This document shows positions 1-9,018 of a stretch of DNA of 19,280 bases, in pieces. Where the stretch lies: NCBI GenBank assembly GCA_052140165.1, contig JBKQUM010000173.1:1-19280 (forward strand). The letters are read 5' to 3'. How positions within the stretch are numbered: position 1 is the first letter of the stretch; the number at the start of each line of letters is the position of its first letter. Under the pieces are notes generated by a model. The model ran no database searches. It was given only the letters and a program-made list of their open reading frames with translations, and had not been told where the DNA came from. The stretch comes from Bog-473 sp052140165 (GTDB taxonomy: Bacteria; Actinomycetota; Acidimicrobiia; Acidimicrobiales; RAAP-2). The position numbers and the translations under genes were made by a program.

Positions 1-480
1 CCCCGTCGAGCCGTAGAACTGCGCGTCGCCGTAGCTGAAGATGCCGCCGTCGGAGGCGACGAGCCAGTAGCCCTTGCCGTCGGGCGTGGCCGCCATGCCG
101 ACGATGGGCTTGTTGAGGGTGATCGCCCCGGTGGAGCCGTAGAACTGCGCGTCCCCGTAGCTGAAGATGCCGCCGTCGCTGGCGACCAGCCAGTAGCCCC
201 CGCCGTCGGGGGTCGCGGCCATGCCGACGATGGGCTTGTTGAGGTGGAGTGCCCCCGTCGAGCCGTAGAACTGCGCGTCGCCGTAGCTGAAGATGCCGCC
301 GTCGGAGGCGACGAGCCAGTAGCCCTTGCCGTCGGGCGTGGCCGCCATGCCGACGATGGGCTTGTTGAGGTGGAGTGCCCCCGTCGAGCCGTAGAACTGC
401 GCGTCGCCGTAGCTGAAGATGCCGCCATCGGAAGCGACCAACCGGTAGCCGTTACCTGGCAGTGCGATGGCGAAGATGGT
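1..480 (-). repeat. 126-bp (42-residue) tandem repeats in the 3' part of the large secreted gene
   Basis: Three full units and one degenerate first unit are visible, with period 126 bp (boundaries near 1, 127, 253 and 379). Each encodes 'GSTGALHLNKPIVGMAATPD' followed by 'GKGYWLVASDGGIFSYGDAQ' and FY. Positions 1-118 are identical to 253-370, whereas 127-252 differs at several sites (for example TGATCG replacing the TGGAGT-type linker). The unit nearest the N-terminus (379-480) is the most divergent. The array continues beyond the left edge, so the copy number is unknown. Confidence 0.95.
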
Positions 481-3400
481 TCCGTACAGTTGGGACAGGC
501 TCGGGCTGGTGGTGGAACCGATTGTCACGGTCGAGCAACCGGCGAGGTTCACGGCTGTGGCGTCGGAGACGAGTTGCCATCGTTGGGCTGAGGGGTTCCA
601 CCACGAGACGCCGGCGCCGGAGAGTAGCCCGCACACGGTGAAGGTCACCGTGGAGAAGTCGCTTCCAGGTTTGATGGACACGTCGAAGTAGGTCGAGTCG
701 ACTTCGAAGCCTGCCTCCGGGTCAGAGGCGTAGGTGGCAACCGTGACAGCCCCGGTTCCGGTGGCGGCGGCAGTGACCGTCGTCGTCCCGGTGGGCGACG
801 TGCTCGAAGCTGTCGATGTGGTCGCCGACGGGTTCGTGCCAGAAGTGGTCTGGGAGCCCTGAGGGGCCACCGCCGTTGGCACGATCGCGTTGGAAGGAGC
901 CGACGGCGATGAGTCACCGCCGGAGTCGACTGCTGCCACGGTGAACGTGTAGGAAACCCCGGCGGTCAGCCCGCTCATCGTTGCCGAGATGGAAGTCGTG
1001 GTGACGTCAGTCGATGCGGGGGTCGAGGAGACGACGTATGAAGTCGGGGTGGCCCCGGTGGAGGGAGGGCTCCACGTCACGTTCGCCGAGTCGACGCCTG
1101 CTGTCGCCGTGACGTCTGTTGGAGGTGCCGGTGGCGTGACGGCGACGGAGATGGTTCCGGTGAGGGTGAGGGTGGTGCCCGTCGGTGACTCGAGTGCGCC
1201 GTCGGAGTTGGAGGCGGTGAGGGTCCAGGTGTAGTTGCCCGGGCTCACGAGCGTGTGAGAGGTGTTCTGCCCGTTCCACGAGACCACCGCCTCGCCCAGG
1301 GACATGTCGGTGGGGTCGCAGGGCAGGGTGGCGACGGTGGTGGCGCTCTGGGAGATGGTGACGCTGCAGGCGCTGAAGGCGGCCGAGGCGTCCCACTCGG
1401 CGTCCCACGTTCCGGGCAGGGTGGCGCTGGTGGGGGCGGAGCCGTTGCCCAGGTAGCGGGGCTGGTCGGGCAGGGCGGGCAGGGCCTCGGCTTGGACGTC
1501 GCCGTTTTGGTCGACCCACGCAATGGTGGAGCCGTCGAGGCTGACTGGGCCCGAAGCGGTCCCCACCGCTGCCGGAGTGGTGGTGCCCAGCGGAAGATCG
1601 CTCAAGGCGATGGGGTTGTCGGGACTGGGACCCGGGTAGGACGGGCTGCCCGGCGGGACGAGCGCGAGGTAGGAGCCGGACATGGCGACCGGGTCGCCAA
1701 TTGAGGTCAGGTCGACCGGTGAGGGGCTCGGGGCGTTGACGTCCTCGTAGCCGATCACCGGGCCGGCGGAGTCCGCGCCACTGCAGCTCTCGGACCATGC
1801 CACGTAGTCCCCGGCCACCCAGAGAGGTGTTTGGAGAAAACCGTTGGGACCACAGGAGATCCCGCTCCCGGCCGGCCCCAGCACCTGCACCGGTGTGTTC
1901 GACAGGTTGGAGATGTCCCAGCGGTAGACCGCCCCGTTCGTCTCCTCATAGGCCACGTAGTCACCCCAGAGGGCCGCTGAGGTGCCAGAGGGGATGGTGG
2001 CGCTGAGATCGGAGTCGACGCCGGTCACCGCGTTGTACAGATGCCAGTTCCCGCTGTTGTCGCTGTACAGCACCCGCGAACCCGAAACGGCTGCTGTCCC
2101 TGGGGCCCCCGGGGATGGTGAAACGGTCGTCTCTGGGGTTGGTGCCGACGGGTCGTCCAGGATCAGGCTGTTGGTCGCGCTGGCATACAGGGTGCGGCGC
2201 CCCGAGATGTTCTTTGACGTTCCCGACGGCTGGCTGAAGCCGCTGGCGTCGGTGACGACCAGGTTGGCCGAGGCCCCGGCGTCGAGGGTCCCCGCGTTGT
2301 CGGTGAGCGAGCGGTCCCACAGTGGCCCGGCGTCGGGCGAAAGCGTCGCAGTCGACGGAGAGTCGTCGCTCCACGCCACCCGCCCCGGGGTCAACGCCAC
2401 CCCGGTGGCCTCGGTCGGGGCGGTCGACTCGGTAAGCAGGGTGCTCTGCGACGTCGACGGCGGCGTGAGAGAGGCGATCCCTGCGGTGGCTGCGGCATCG
2501 CCGCTGAAGATCAGATTGGTGCCGTCACTGGTCACGGTATTGACCGGTATCGCGGTGCCGGTGGAGATCGTGGTCACCGAACCACCGCCCCAGGGCTCGT
2601 AGGAGACGGTCCCGTCGAGGGTGTCAATCCAGGCCGCATCCGAGACCGTCCCGAGCAGGCCGGCGTCGTATTGGCTCGACGGCACCGTCACAACCTTGGT
2701 GGCCGACCCGTCCAGGGGTACCAGCACGGCGGAGAGGCCACCGGAGTAGGACCCAACGCAGATGGCATCCGACGACAGCACCTGCACACAAGTGTTGGCG
2801 GAGCTGGTGTCGGAGGCCAGGCTGACGGGAGAGCCCGGCGTGGCGTAGGGCACGTAGGTCCAGGCGGTTGGAGTAGCGGACTGCATTTGGTACACCACGC
2901 CGTCGGGACCTGCGGTGAACGAGTAGGAAGCACCCGAGCCAGCGGGCAGGCTACCCAGGTCGGTCACGGTGCCGCTGGTAGAGACCATGAGCAGATGTGG
3001 AGAGCCCCCGCCGTTGGGGGTCCCGAGGGTCACCCAGCCTCCGGGGGCAGCCGACGACAGAAACTGCCCGAACTGCGCGGGATACGGAGTGTAAGAAGCG
3101 GCGGCGGGGATCACCGGACCTGAGCCGGACCCCGTGCCGTTGAGGTTCTCCCAGACGACCCCGGGGCCACCCTCGATCACAACCAGGCTGCCCCGCACCC
3201 CCGCCATCTGGCCGCCGCCGGGCAGGCCCGACAGCGCAACCGGCGTCGTGGTGCCCGAGGCCAACCCGTACCAGGCGGGCGTACGACCCGCCGGCGTGGA
3301 GTGTTCGTAGGCGACACCCGCCGAGGACGCACCCAACTGGCTGTCCAGGTAGCCGTTGCTGCTGGGACCGGTATTGCCCACCTCGACGGGCGACCCCGCG

Positions 3401-4548
3401 GAGCTGGTGTACTCGAAGGCACCTGCGTCGCAGCGCGCGCCTGGCCCAGGAACTCCGGGGCGGGGCGCGCCGCGCTCGTCGGTGGTGACGGTGCAGTTGG
3501 CGATGGGCACCTCCGCGTAGGCCGAGCTGTTGGTCCCAATGGCGAGGGTCTCGGGTCCGCTCGAGCCGTTGGCCGCCAGCGAGGTGGCGAGGTCGATGTT
3601 CGAACTGTTGACGACACTGGTGGAACCAAAACCGCACGAGTCGTCGGACTCGACGTTGTAGCCGCCATCGGTAATGCTGCCCTCACAGGGGGCTCCGTCG
3701 AGGACCGAGTCGGAGATGGTCGGTGCATTGCCATCGTTGTAGATCCCGCCAGGGCCGGTGGTCCCCGTATCGTTCGAAAGGGTGTCGTCGGTCAGGGTTG
3801 CGTTGGCAGGGGACAGATAGTTGTAGAGAGCGCCGCCCCAGACCGCCGAGTCCGACGAGAGCGTGTCGTTGGTCAGGATGGCGGTACCTTCTTTGTTGTA
3901 GATCCCGCCACCCCCGAAGGCCGAGTTCCCCACGAGGGTGTCGTCGGTCAGGGTGACCGTGGCGCCGACGCCGTTAGAGACCGCGCCGCCGTAGTCGAGC
4001 ACCGCATTGTTCGAAAGGGTGTCGCCCGTCAGGGTGACCGTGCCGCCGGTGTTGTCGACACCGCCACCGTTGACCTCTCCGGGCGCCCCCGCTCCGGACC
4101 CATCGGTGATGCTCAGGTCATCGATGGCCGCTGTCCCCGAGGAGACGGTGAAGACCGGACCTGCCCCGCCGCCGTCTGCCGTCGTGACGGAAGCACCTGC
4201 TCCCTGGAGCGTGAGCGTGTCACCCGAGGGAACGTCGATCGTGTCGTTCTCGTCGTAGGTGCCAGCTGCCACCATGACCGTGACAGCCGATGAGCTGTAG
4301 GCCTCGGCGGCGGTCACCCCTTCTTGGATGGTCTTGCATGCCCCAGCCCCTGAGGCCGTGCAGCCGCTGGTGGACGACCCTGCCGTGCTCACGTACAACG
4401 TGACCGATGCATTGGCGCTCGCTGCCGGCGCGCCCAGCACGAGACCGGTTGCCGAGAGCAGGAGTCCGAGGCTGATGACGAGGGCGCGACGGAAAGGACC
4501 CGGGTCCTGAGGAGTATCTCGTTGCAGCCTGGCGACCGTCGACCTCAT
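1..4548 (-). CDS. Large secreted mosaic protein (beta-helix / propeller-like / FN3 / C-terminal tandem repeats), 3' end outside window
   Basis: An uninterrupted frame runs from ATG at 4548 to the left edge, giving at least 1516 residues; I checked the frame at many points (around 4395, 3411, 2583, 1983, 1140, 486 and 3). Residues 1-45 form a long signal peptide (RR at 20-21, a hydrophobic stretch at 22-42, ASA cleavage site near 45). Residues about 45-380 are Asn/Thr/Gly-rich repeats ('TLTDDTLSN', 'GGGIYN') ending in 'CDAGAFEY', typical of right-handed beta-helix 'choice-of-anchor' proteins. Residues about 385-1135 are propeller-like, with repeated 'W..D....YE' and 'VSWNG' strands. A fibronectin type III domain covers about 1138-1225. 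From about 1356 on there are 42-residue repeats containing 'LVASDGGIFSYGDAQFYG'. No catalytic motif is seen. It is probably a cell-surface or matrix protein, but its ligand is unknown. A purine-rich GAAGGGAAG lies about 11 nt before the ATG. Confidence 0.85.
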   Translation of the reverse strand, partial: MRSTVARLQRDTPQDPGPFRRALVISLGLLLSATGLVLGAPAASANASVTLYVSTAGSSTSGCTASGAGACKTIQEGVTAAEAYSSSAVTVMVAAGTYDENDTIDVPSGDTLTLQGAGASVTTADGGGAGPVFTVSSGTAAIDDLSITDGSGAGAPGEVNGGGVDNTGGTVTLTGDTLSNNAVLDYGGAVSNGVGATVTLTDDTLVGNSAFGGGGIYNKEGTAILTNDTLSSDSAVWGGALYNYLSPANATLTDDTLSNDTGTTGPGGIYNDGNAPTISDSVLDGAPCEGSITDGGYNVESDDSCGFGSTSVVNSSNIDLATSLAANGSSGPETLAIGTNSSAYAEVPIANCTVTTDERGAPRPGVPGPGARCDAGAFEYTSSAGSPVEVGNTGPSSNGYLDSQLGASSAGVAYEHSTPAGRTPAWYGLASGTTTPVALSGLPGGGQMAGVRGSLVVIEGGPGVVWENLNGTGSGSGPVIPAAASYTPYPAQFGQFLSSAAPGGWVTLGTPNGGGSPHLLMVSTSGTVTDLGSLPAGSGASYSFTAGPDGVVYQMQSATPTAWTYVPYATPGSPVSLASDTSSANTCVQVLSSDAICVGSYSGGLSAVLVPLDGSATKVVTVPSSQYDAGLLGTVSDAAWIDTLDGTVSYEPWGGGSVTTISTGTAIPVNTVTSDGTNLIFSGDAAATAGIASLTPPSTSQSTLLTESTAPTEATGVALTPGRVAWSDDSPSTATLSPDAGPLWDRSLTDNAGTLDAGASANLVVTDASGFSQPSGTSKNISGRRTLYASATNSLILDDPSAPTPETTVSPSPGAPGTAAVSGSRVLYSDNSGNWHLYNAVTGVDSDLSATIPSGTSAALWGDYVAYEETNGAVYRWDISNLSNTPVQVLGPAGSGISCGPNGFLQTPLWVAGDYVAWSESCSGADSAGPVIGYEDVNAPSPSPVDLTSIGDPVAMSGSYLALVPPGSPSYPGPSPDNPIALSDLPLGTTTPAAVGTASGPVSLDGSTIAWVDQNGDVQAEALPALPDQPRYLGNGSAPTSATLPGTWDAEWDASAAFSACSVTISQSATTVATLPCDPTDMSLGEAVVSWNGQNTSHTLVSPGNYTWTLTASNSDGALESPTGTTLTLTGTISVAVTPPAPPTDVTATAGVDSANVTWSPPSTGATPTSYVVSSTPASTDVTTTSISATMSGLTAGVSYTFTVAAVDSGGDSSPSAPSNAIVPTAVAPQGSQTTSGTNPSATTSTASSTSPTGTTTVTAAATGTGAVTVATYASDPEAGFEVDSTYFDVSIKPGSDFSTVTFTVCGLLSGAGVSWWNPSAQRWQLVSDATAVNLAGCSTVTIGSTTSPSLSQLYGTIFAIALPGNGYRLVASDGGIFSYGDAQFYGSTGALHLNKPIVGMAATPDGKGYWLVASDGGIFSYGDAQFYGSTGALHLNKPIVGMAATPDGGGYWLVASDGGIFSYGDAQFYGSTGAITLNKPIVGMAATPDGKGYWLVASDGGIFSYGDAQFYGSTG

Positions 4549-4686
4549 CTCAGTGGCACTTCCCTTCGACGCGTCACGCTACGAGTCGATCGATGCGCGC
4601 AGTAGAGGAGAAGGTCCCTGCTGCCGATCGGACGTACCCGCTCTCGGAGGCGATGGAGAGGTGTTAGTGTGAGCGGGAGCAGCGGT

Positions 4687-5276
4687 CACCCGCCCCGGAG
4701 TCAACGCCACCCCGGTGGCCTCGGTCGGGGCGGTCGGCTCGGTAACGAGGGTGCTCTGCGACGTCGACGGCGGCGTGAGAGTGGCGATCCCCGCGGTGGC
4801 AGCGGCATCGCCGCTGAAGATCAGATTGGTGCCGTCACTGGTGACGGTATTCACCGGAATCGCGGTGCCGGTGGAGATCGTGGTCACCGACCCACCCCCC
4901 CCAAGGCTCGCAGGAGACGGTCCCGTCGAGGGTGTCCATCCAGACCGCATCCGAGATCGTTCCGAGTAGGCCGGCGTCGTATTGGTCCGACGGCACCGTC
5001 AACGTGGAGACGGCGGAGCCGTTCAGCGGGATGAGCACGTCGGCCAGGCCGGCGCCGTTGTCCTGGATGCAGACGGCGTCCGACGTGAACACCTGAATGA
5101 AGACGTCGGCGCTCGACGCCAGGGTGACGGGATAGCCCGGAGAGGCGTGGGGCACGTAGGTCCAGGCGGCTGGGGTAGCGGACTGCATTTGGTACACCAC
5201 GCTGTCGGGCCCTGCCGTGAAGGTGTAGCGCCATCTGCCCGCCGCCGGGCAGGCCCGACAGCGCAACCGGCGTCAA
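4687..5276 (-). pseudogene. Decayed partial paralogue of the propeller-like region of the adjacent secreted protein
   Basis: The segment 4687-5274 aligns with 2377-3247 of the large secreted gene in the same orientation, clearly homologous but with many substitutions. Fragments such as 'VVYQMQSATPAAWTYVPHA', 'DQYDAGLLGT' and 'VNTVTSDGTNLIFSGDAAA' are recognisable but lie in different frames. Three differences explain this: about 275 bp (equivalent to 2927-3201) are missing at the junction near 5228, one base is added in the C tract at 4895-4902, and a 9-bp in-frame difference lies between 4979 and 5153. The last reading stretch then runs into unrelated codons and stops at 4579. It has no signal peptide and begins at the end of the downstream-lying ligase gene. 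It is best read as the remnant of a second, once functional copy, with no product expected. Confidence 0.85.
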
Positions 5277-7241
5277 TCAAGGGGCGCGCAGGCGGTTGGC
5301 GGTGGCCTGAGCCTGAGCGGCGCGCACCGGATCATCTTCTAGTCGGTAGACGATGGCCAGGTCGGTCCAGGGGTCCGGGCTGGCCGGGTCGATGCGGACG
5401 ACCTCCAAGAGAGTCGCGGCGGCCGTCTGGAGTTGCCCGTTCTCGCCCTGGACAACCCCGAGACGCAGAAGGACGGCTGGGTCGAGGGGGTCGCGGGCCA
5501 GAACGCCGCGCAACAGGCCGGCCGCCGCTCGGTAGTGACCCCGCAACTCCCTTACCGACGCCTCGTCCAACGCCACCTGCTCACTATCGGGTATCCGAGC
5601 CCGAGCTTTCGATACCCACGACGCGGCCAGGTTGGTGGCGAGCCGTTGTTGGTCTCCCTGATCGGACTGGGCGATGACCACAAATGCGTGGCCCGCTGTG
5701 GCGGCGACCGCTGGGTCCCACGCCCGGAGTGATTGAGCGGTGTGGAAATGCGATTGAGCAGCCGCAAGATCACCGGAGGCCGCCAAAGTCAACGCGTCGC
5801 GGATTTGGATCTCCGCGAAGGCCGCCATAATCGACAACACCAGAAGCACCGCAGCGCCGGCGCCGACCATCAGACGGACGACGGCGCGCACACCCTCGAG
5901 TGCACCCTCACTCGCGGCGGCCAACGGTGCCTCGGCCAGGACCGCGCCGCCAAGCGCGGCAGCCAGTGGTGTCGTCCCAGGGGTGGAGAAGCCGAAGAGC
6001 AGGGCTACGCCGTATCCCACCAACCCCGCGAAAGCTCCGGTGACGAAGCTGGCTCGGGCTGCGGGGGGGTCCTTTGTCTTTACGGTGGGGTCGTTCTTCT
6101 TTAGCAGTCGCCAACCGGCTCGCCCCGTAAGGAAGCAGATTGCGCCGACGATGGCGAGGAGCGGCAGCCCGCCCACCGATGCAACCTGCAGGATCCAGTT
6201 GTGAGCCGAGTCGGGGGGGTTGGCAGGTCCAACCTCTTGCTGCCAGCGAAGATCATGCTCGGCGGTGATGGCGTCCAGAAAGTTCCCCGGCCCGATTCCG
6301 ATCAAAGGGTGGTGGCCGATCAATGCCAGCGTCTCCTGCCAAAGAAGCAGCCTGCCGTGGACGGTCGCGGTGGCCAGTGGGCTGCTTCCTGTCACTCTGG
6401 CCCTTGTGCCCGGAGCCACCAGCGTCACCACCGAGACCGCGATCACCGCACCTACGACAGCCACCCGACGACCGGTAGGAGAGGCCAACCCGAGGATCAC
6501 CGCGGCCACCACGAAACCGACAAGCGCCGCCCGCGAGGCAGAAAGGGCCACGGTCAAAGAGGCGGCCCCGACGCCGATCGTCGCCACCACGGCCGCCCGG
6601 CCTGTCCGTGAAAGCGCCATGGATCCCAACGTCCCGGCGATCAGCACGCCCAGCGCCCCCTCGTCGCTGGCATTGCCAAGCAGCGAGCCGGGGCGCGCCA
6701 CGTCTGATGAGAGCGGATGCAACCCGGCGGTCTCCAAGGCCGCGATCACCGCTACCGCCACGGCCGTAATGCTCAGGGCCCACTCTGCGGTGGTGATGGA
6801 TTCGGGCGGGGTCCCCGGGCCCAGCAGGCGCGCTCCGGCCCACCCGGCACCCGCATACAGTGCCAGCACCGGCAGTCCCTCGTAGCGGGGTGCGGCGCCC
6901 ACGATGGCCGTGAAAGGATCCGCTCCCAATGCCGCGCTCAACGCAGTCACGGCGAAGCCGGCCACCAGCAGCCAAGTCACGGCACGGGGCAACCGCCCCC
7001 GAGCCCGCGCCAAGGCGGCGACACCGACCGCGGCCGAGTACACCGCCAGCTTCGCGAAGACGAATCGGTTCTCGCCTCCAGGGATCACCGCCACAGGAGC
7101 AAGGCACAGAAGGATCAAAGCAACCAGCAGTGGCCAGTCGGTCCTCCCAAGAGCCGTCGATCGACTCCGTGAGGCGACCGTCCGGCCTGGGTGCACCACC
7201 CCTGTCGTCTTCCCCCGCCCACCACGGTCTGGCTTGCTCAC
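5277..7241 (-). CDS. O-antigen ligase (Wzy/WaaL-like) family membrane protein with C-terminal TPR domain
   Basis: 654 residues. It has about ten hydrophobic segments between residues 37 and 485. The family signature is visible: a 'SRAALVG' loop (about 236-242), the Wzy_C core 'HGRLLLWQETLALIGHHPLI' followed by 'GIGPGNF' (about 295-321), and a large loop ending in 'PPDSAHNWILQVASVGGLP' (about 342-360). The 'AHN' histidine corresponds to the conserved loop His of this superfamily. Residues about 490-650 are Ala-rich helical repeats resembling tetratricopeptides ('LLRLGVVQGENGQLQTAAAT', 'DPWTDLAIVYRLEDDPVRAA'). Such proteins polymerise or transfer glycans on the outer face of the membrane; the substrate cannot be inferred. 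The start is a GTG with no clear ribosome-binding site. No glycosyltransferase or flippase gene is adjacent. Its stop abuts the decayed paralogue at 4687-5276. Confidence 0.85.
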   Translation of the reverse strand: MSKPDRGGRGKTTGVVHPGRTVASRSRSTALGRTDWPLLVALILLCLAPVAVIPGGENRFVFAKLAVYSAAVGVAALARARGRLPRAVTWLLVAGFAVTALSAALGADPFTAIVGAAPRYEGLPVLALYAGAGWAGARLLGPGTPPESITTAEWALSITAVAVAVIAALETAGLHPLSSDVARPGSLLGNASDEGALGVLIAGTLGSMALSRTGRAAVVATIGVGAASLTVALSASRAALVGFVVAAVILGLASPTGRRVAVVGAVIAVSVVTLVAPGTRARVTGSSPLATATVHGRLLLWQETLALIGHHPLIGIGPGNFLDAITAEHDLRWQQEVGPANPPDSAHNWILQVASVGGLPLLAIVGAICFLTGRAGWRLLKKNDPTVKTKDPPAARASFVTGAFAGLVGYGVALLFGFSTPGTTPLAAALGGAVLAEAPLAAASEGALEGVRAVVRLMVGAGAAVLLVLSIMAAFAEIQIRDALTLAASGDLAAAQSHFHTAQSLRAWDPAVAATAGHAFVVIAQSDQGDQQRLATNLAASWVSKARARIPDSEQVALDEASVRELRGHYRAAAGLLRGVLARDPLDPAVLLRLGVVQGENGQLQTAAATLLEVVRIDPASPDPWTDLAIVYRLEDDPVRAAQAQATANRLRAP

Positions 7242-8024
7242 GGGCGTAGAACCTAGCCATGGTGTTCGGCTGAAACCGAACGGACGACACCATCCGCACC
7301 CTGGAACCCGTCACCGCCCAACTCAATGTGTCGGGGCCGAGTGCCGACGCCAGGTATCCCCCGTGCCGCACGAACCGGCTCGCCCAACACGCACGTGCGG
7401 CCAGAACGACCACCCTGCCGATCTCTTGCCGTTGCCATCGGTCGACCAGAATTGCCGGCGGCGGGCGGCCACAGTGTCAACGGACTGCAGGCCTCGGCCG
7501 ACCCATGCGTTGATCGGAGCTGGCAAAGGAGCGGTAGTCATCGTTGCGGCCGGTTTCGTTGGATTCTCTTGGCTCCCCAGACGGCCGCGTCGGGGACGAG
7601 AGGCGGTTGAACTCTTCCCTGTACCGAAATGATGAGAGTCTGGGTTCAGTTGACGGTCCGGTCGGCGCCCCAAGCCGCCGAACCGATCGGAGTAGAAGCC
7701 GCTGAGTGGCGAACAAGCGCAGAGCGCATGATCAACAAAGTGCCCCTATCGGACCGTTCCGGGCGCATGCAACATTCGCGAACGCCGGTGCCGTGGATGA
7801 AAAGGTATTGATCCAATTCCTCGGAGCGGCCACTGTGCCGTGGGCCATCCTCCGTCGCCATCCCCCTGGGTCCAGAAGTTCCTCAGCATTCAGTTACCCC
7901 ATGTCTCGTGGGCGGGGTAGGAAACATGGCTTTCGGAGCGTGAAACCGCAGATCAGAGTGTTGAGACAGAAGGGCGGCGGGCTTTCGGCGGGGGCTCCAG
8001 TCCGTCTAGCCGATGATACTTGTC
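7242..8024. other. Non-coding or decayed stretch, no gene supported
   Basis: Several overlapping open frames of 60-240 codons exist on both strands, but none has a recognisable domain, a convincing ribosome-binding site or consistent codon-position bias. A plus-strand stretch near 7511-7632 reads 'GAGKGAVVIVAAGFVGFSWL', which resembles a membrane segment, but its frame is only the tail of a long antisense frame to the ligase gene. I see no terminator, repeat or RNA gene. The region probably holds the ligase promoter and degraded sequence. Confidence 0.5.
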
Positions 8025-8454
8025 TCACGTCGTCGGTATGTCCGGGACGGTCCAGATCATGTCGAATCCGTGCGGGTCAAGTGGGAGGAGCCAGCAGGAG
8101 GAAATCTCATCGCCGACAACGTCGTACAGCCCCACCGTCGACCAGCGATGTTGGACGTTGCCGATGGTTGGCAGCACCGTCGACAAGCGCAGCGATTTTG
8201 TCGTCGTCGCCGACGAGAACATCGCGTCGGTGCGGCTGAAAGGTGCGGTCCGACAACTCTCGTCGCCGGCGGAAGTAGTCGAGAACTTCCTCCAGGCCGT
8301 GGTGGGTGCCGGCAATGTCGCTGTTTCCCGGAATGGTCCAGGTGATGCTCGGAGCCAGGATCTGGGAAAAGGAGGAGCCGGACCCGCCGGCGTAGAACTG
8401 GTTCTGCGCCAGGTGCAGACGGTCGAGCAGCTCGATGGCGGCGCCTCGGTTCAC
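8025..8454 (-). pseudogene. SnoaL-like (NTF2-fold) protein, frameshifted
   Basis: Reading from GTG at 8454, the first frame gives 'NRGAAIELLDRLHLAQNQFY', '..ITWTIPGNSDIAGTHHGLEE', 'VLDYFRRRR' and '..DVLVGDDDKIAALVDGAA', a typical SnoaL-like N-terminal half. The sequence then becomes sensible only in the next frame: 'TIGNVQHRWSTVGLYDVVGD' and 'EISSCWLLPLDPHGFDMIW' to TGA at 8025. One extra base at 8166-8171 (minus strand CCAACC where CCACC would keep frame) accounts for the break; the restored length would be 142 residues, normal for the family. Its start overlaps the stop of the upstream gene (GTGA), so the two were translationally coupled. The fold covers enzymes and small-molecule binders, so no precise function follows. 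A sequencing error is possible. Confidence 0.8.
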
Positions 8455-8918
8455 TGGTGGCGCAGATAGCGTACGGCGGCTTGCCCGAGGAGCTGGCGCA
8501 CGACGCCACGATGATGGCGGGCGATGCAGCGCCAAATGGCGTGTGTAGCGGGGTTGTCAAGGTGCACGAATGTCGCGAACAGCAGCGAGTCCCGTCGAGA
8601 TTCGAAGAGCAGTTCGCCAGACAGACCGAACCGGCCCGTCGATCCGAGCAAGACCAGATCGGGAGTACTGCGGCGCACTTCCCAACCCAAAACGAACTCC
8701 TCGGACCGAATCGGACCGAGCCGCAGCCCGAGCGCCCGCCACCCTCGCACGAGTCCGGCCCGGGTCACCTCTGGAGCCCCCTCTAGGACCGCCCGAGCCC
8801 ATCCTTCGCCCGTCCAGCCGCGGACGGCCCCCGTGTCGACCAGGAAGGCGTCCTCGTAGTTCACATGGGCCAGCGTGCTGCGGTTGCGTGCCCCCGACGG
8901 GCATGGGATCTGACGCAC
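8451..8918 (-). CDS. DUF2867 / SRPBCC-like domain protein
   Basis: 155 residues from GTG at 8918, chosen because GGAAGGA lies 5 nt upstream; longer in-frame starts lack a ribosome-binding site. The sequence 'VNYEDAFLVDTGAVRGWTGE' followed by 'GWARAVLEGAP', then 'FVLGWEVRRSTPDLVLLGST', 'GELLFE', 'LLFATFVHLDNPATHAIW' and a helical end 'RHHRGVVRQLLGQA' fits the DUF2867 type of helix-grip, lipid- or ligand-binding domain common in Actinomycetota. The biochemical role is not established. The stop overlaps the start of the SnoaL-like gene by four bases. The pair is divergent from a TetR regulator, whose predicted operator lies about 100 bp upstream, so induction by a small ligand is a reasonable inference. 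Confidence 0.7.
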   Translation of the reverse strand: MRQIPCPSGARNRSTLAHVNYEDAFLVDTGAVRGWTGEGWARAVLEGAPEVTRAGLVRGWRALGLRLGPIRSEEFVLGWEVRRSTPDLVLLGSTGRFGLSGELLFESRRDSLLFATFVHLDNPATHAIWRCIARHHRGVVRQLLGQAAVRYLRHQ

Positions 8919-9018
8919 AATTCCTTCCGATCCCACTCCCGTGTCGCTTGGATCACTCTCCGCGTCGACAGTCAACTTGTGCTTTCACCTCGAATGGCTC
9001 AAAGGACCCGTAGGACCA

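Noticed and set aside
1..480. CRISPR-like array from regular direct repeats
   Set aside because: The repeats are contiguous, 126 bp, in frame and coding; there are no spacers.
1007..3637. Long overlapping frames on both strands inside the large secreted gene
   Set aside because: They are Arg/Pro/Gly-rich shadows of one continuous frame that has a signal peptide and clear domains.
6253..7413. 386-codon minus-strand frame overlapping the ligase gene
   Set aside because: It is a frame-shifted shadow of the ligase, which has the Wzy_C motif and membrane segments; the shadow has none.
7511..7632. Possible small membrane protein 'GAGKGAVVIVAAGFVGFSWL'
   Set aside because: No start codon with ribosome-binding site nearby and the frame is the tail of an antisense frame; too weak to call.
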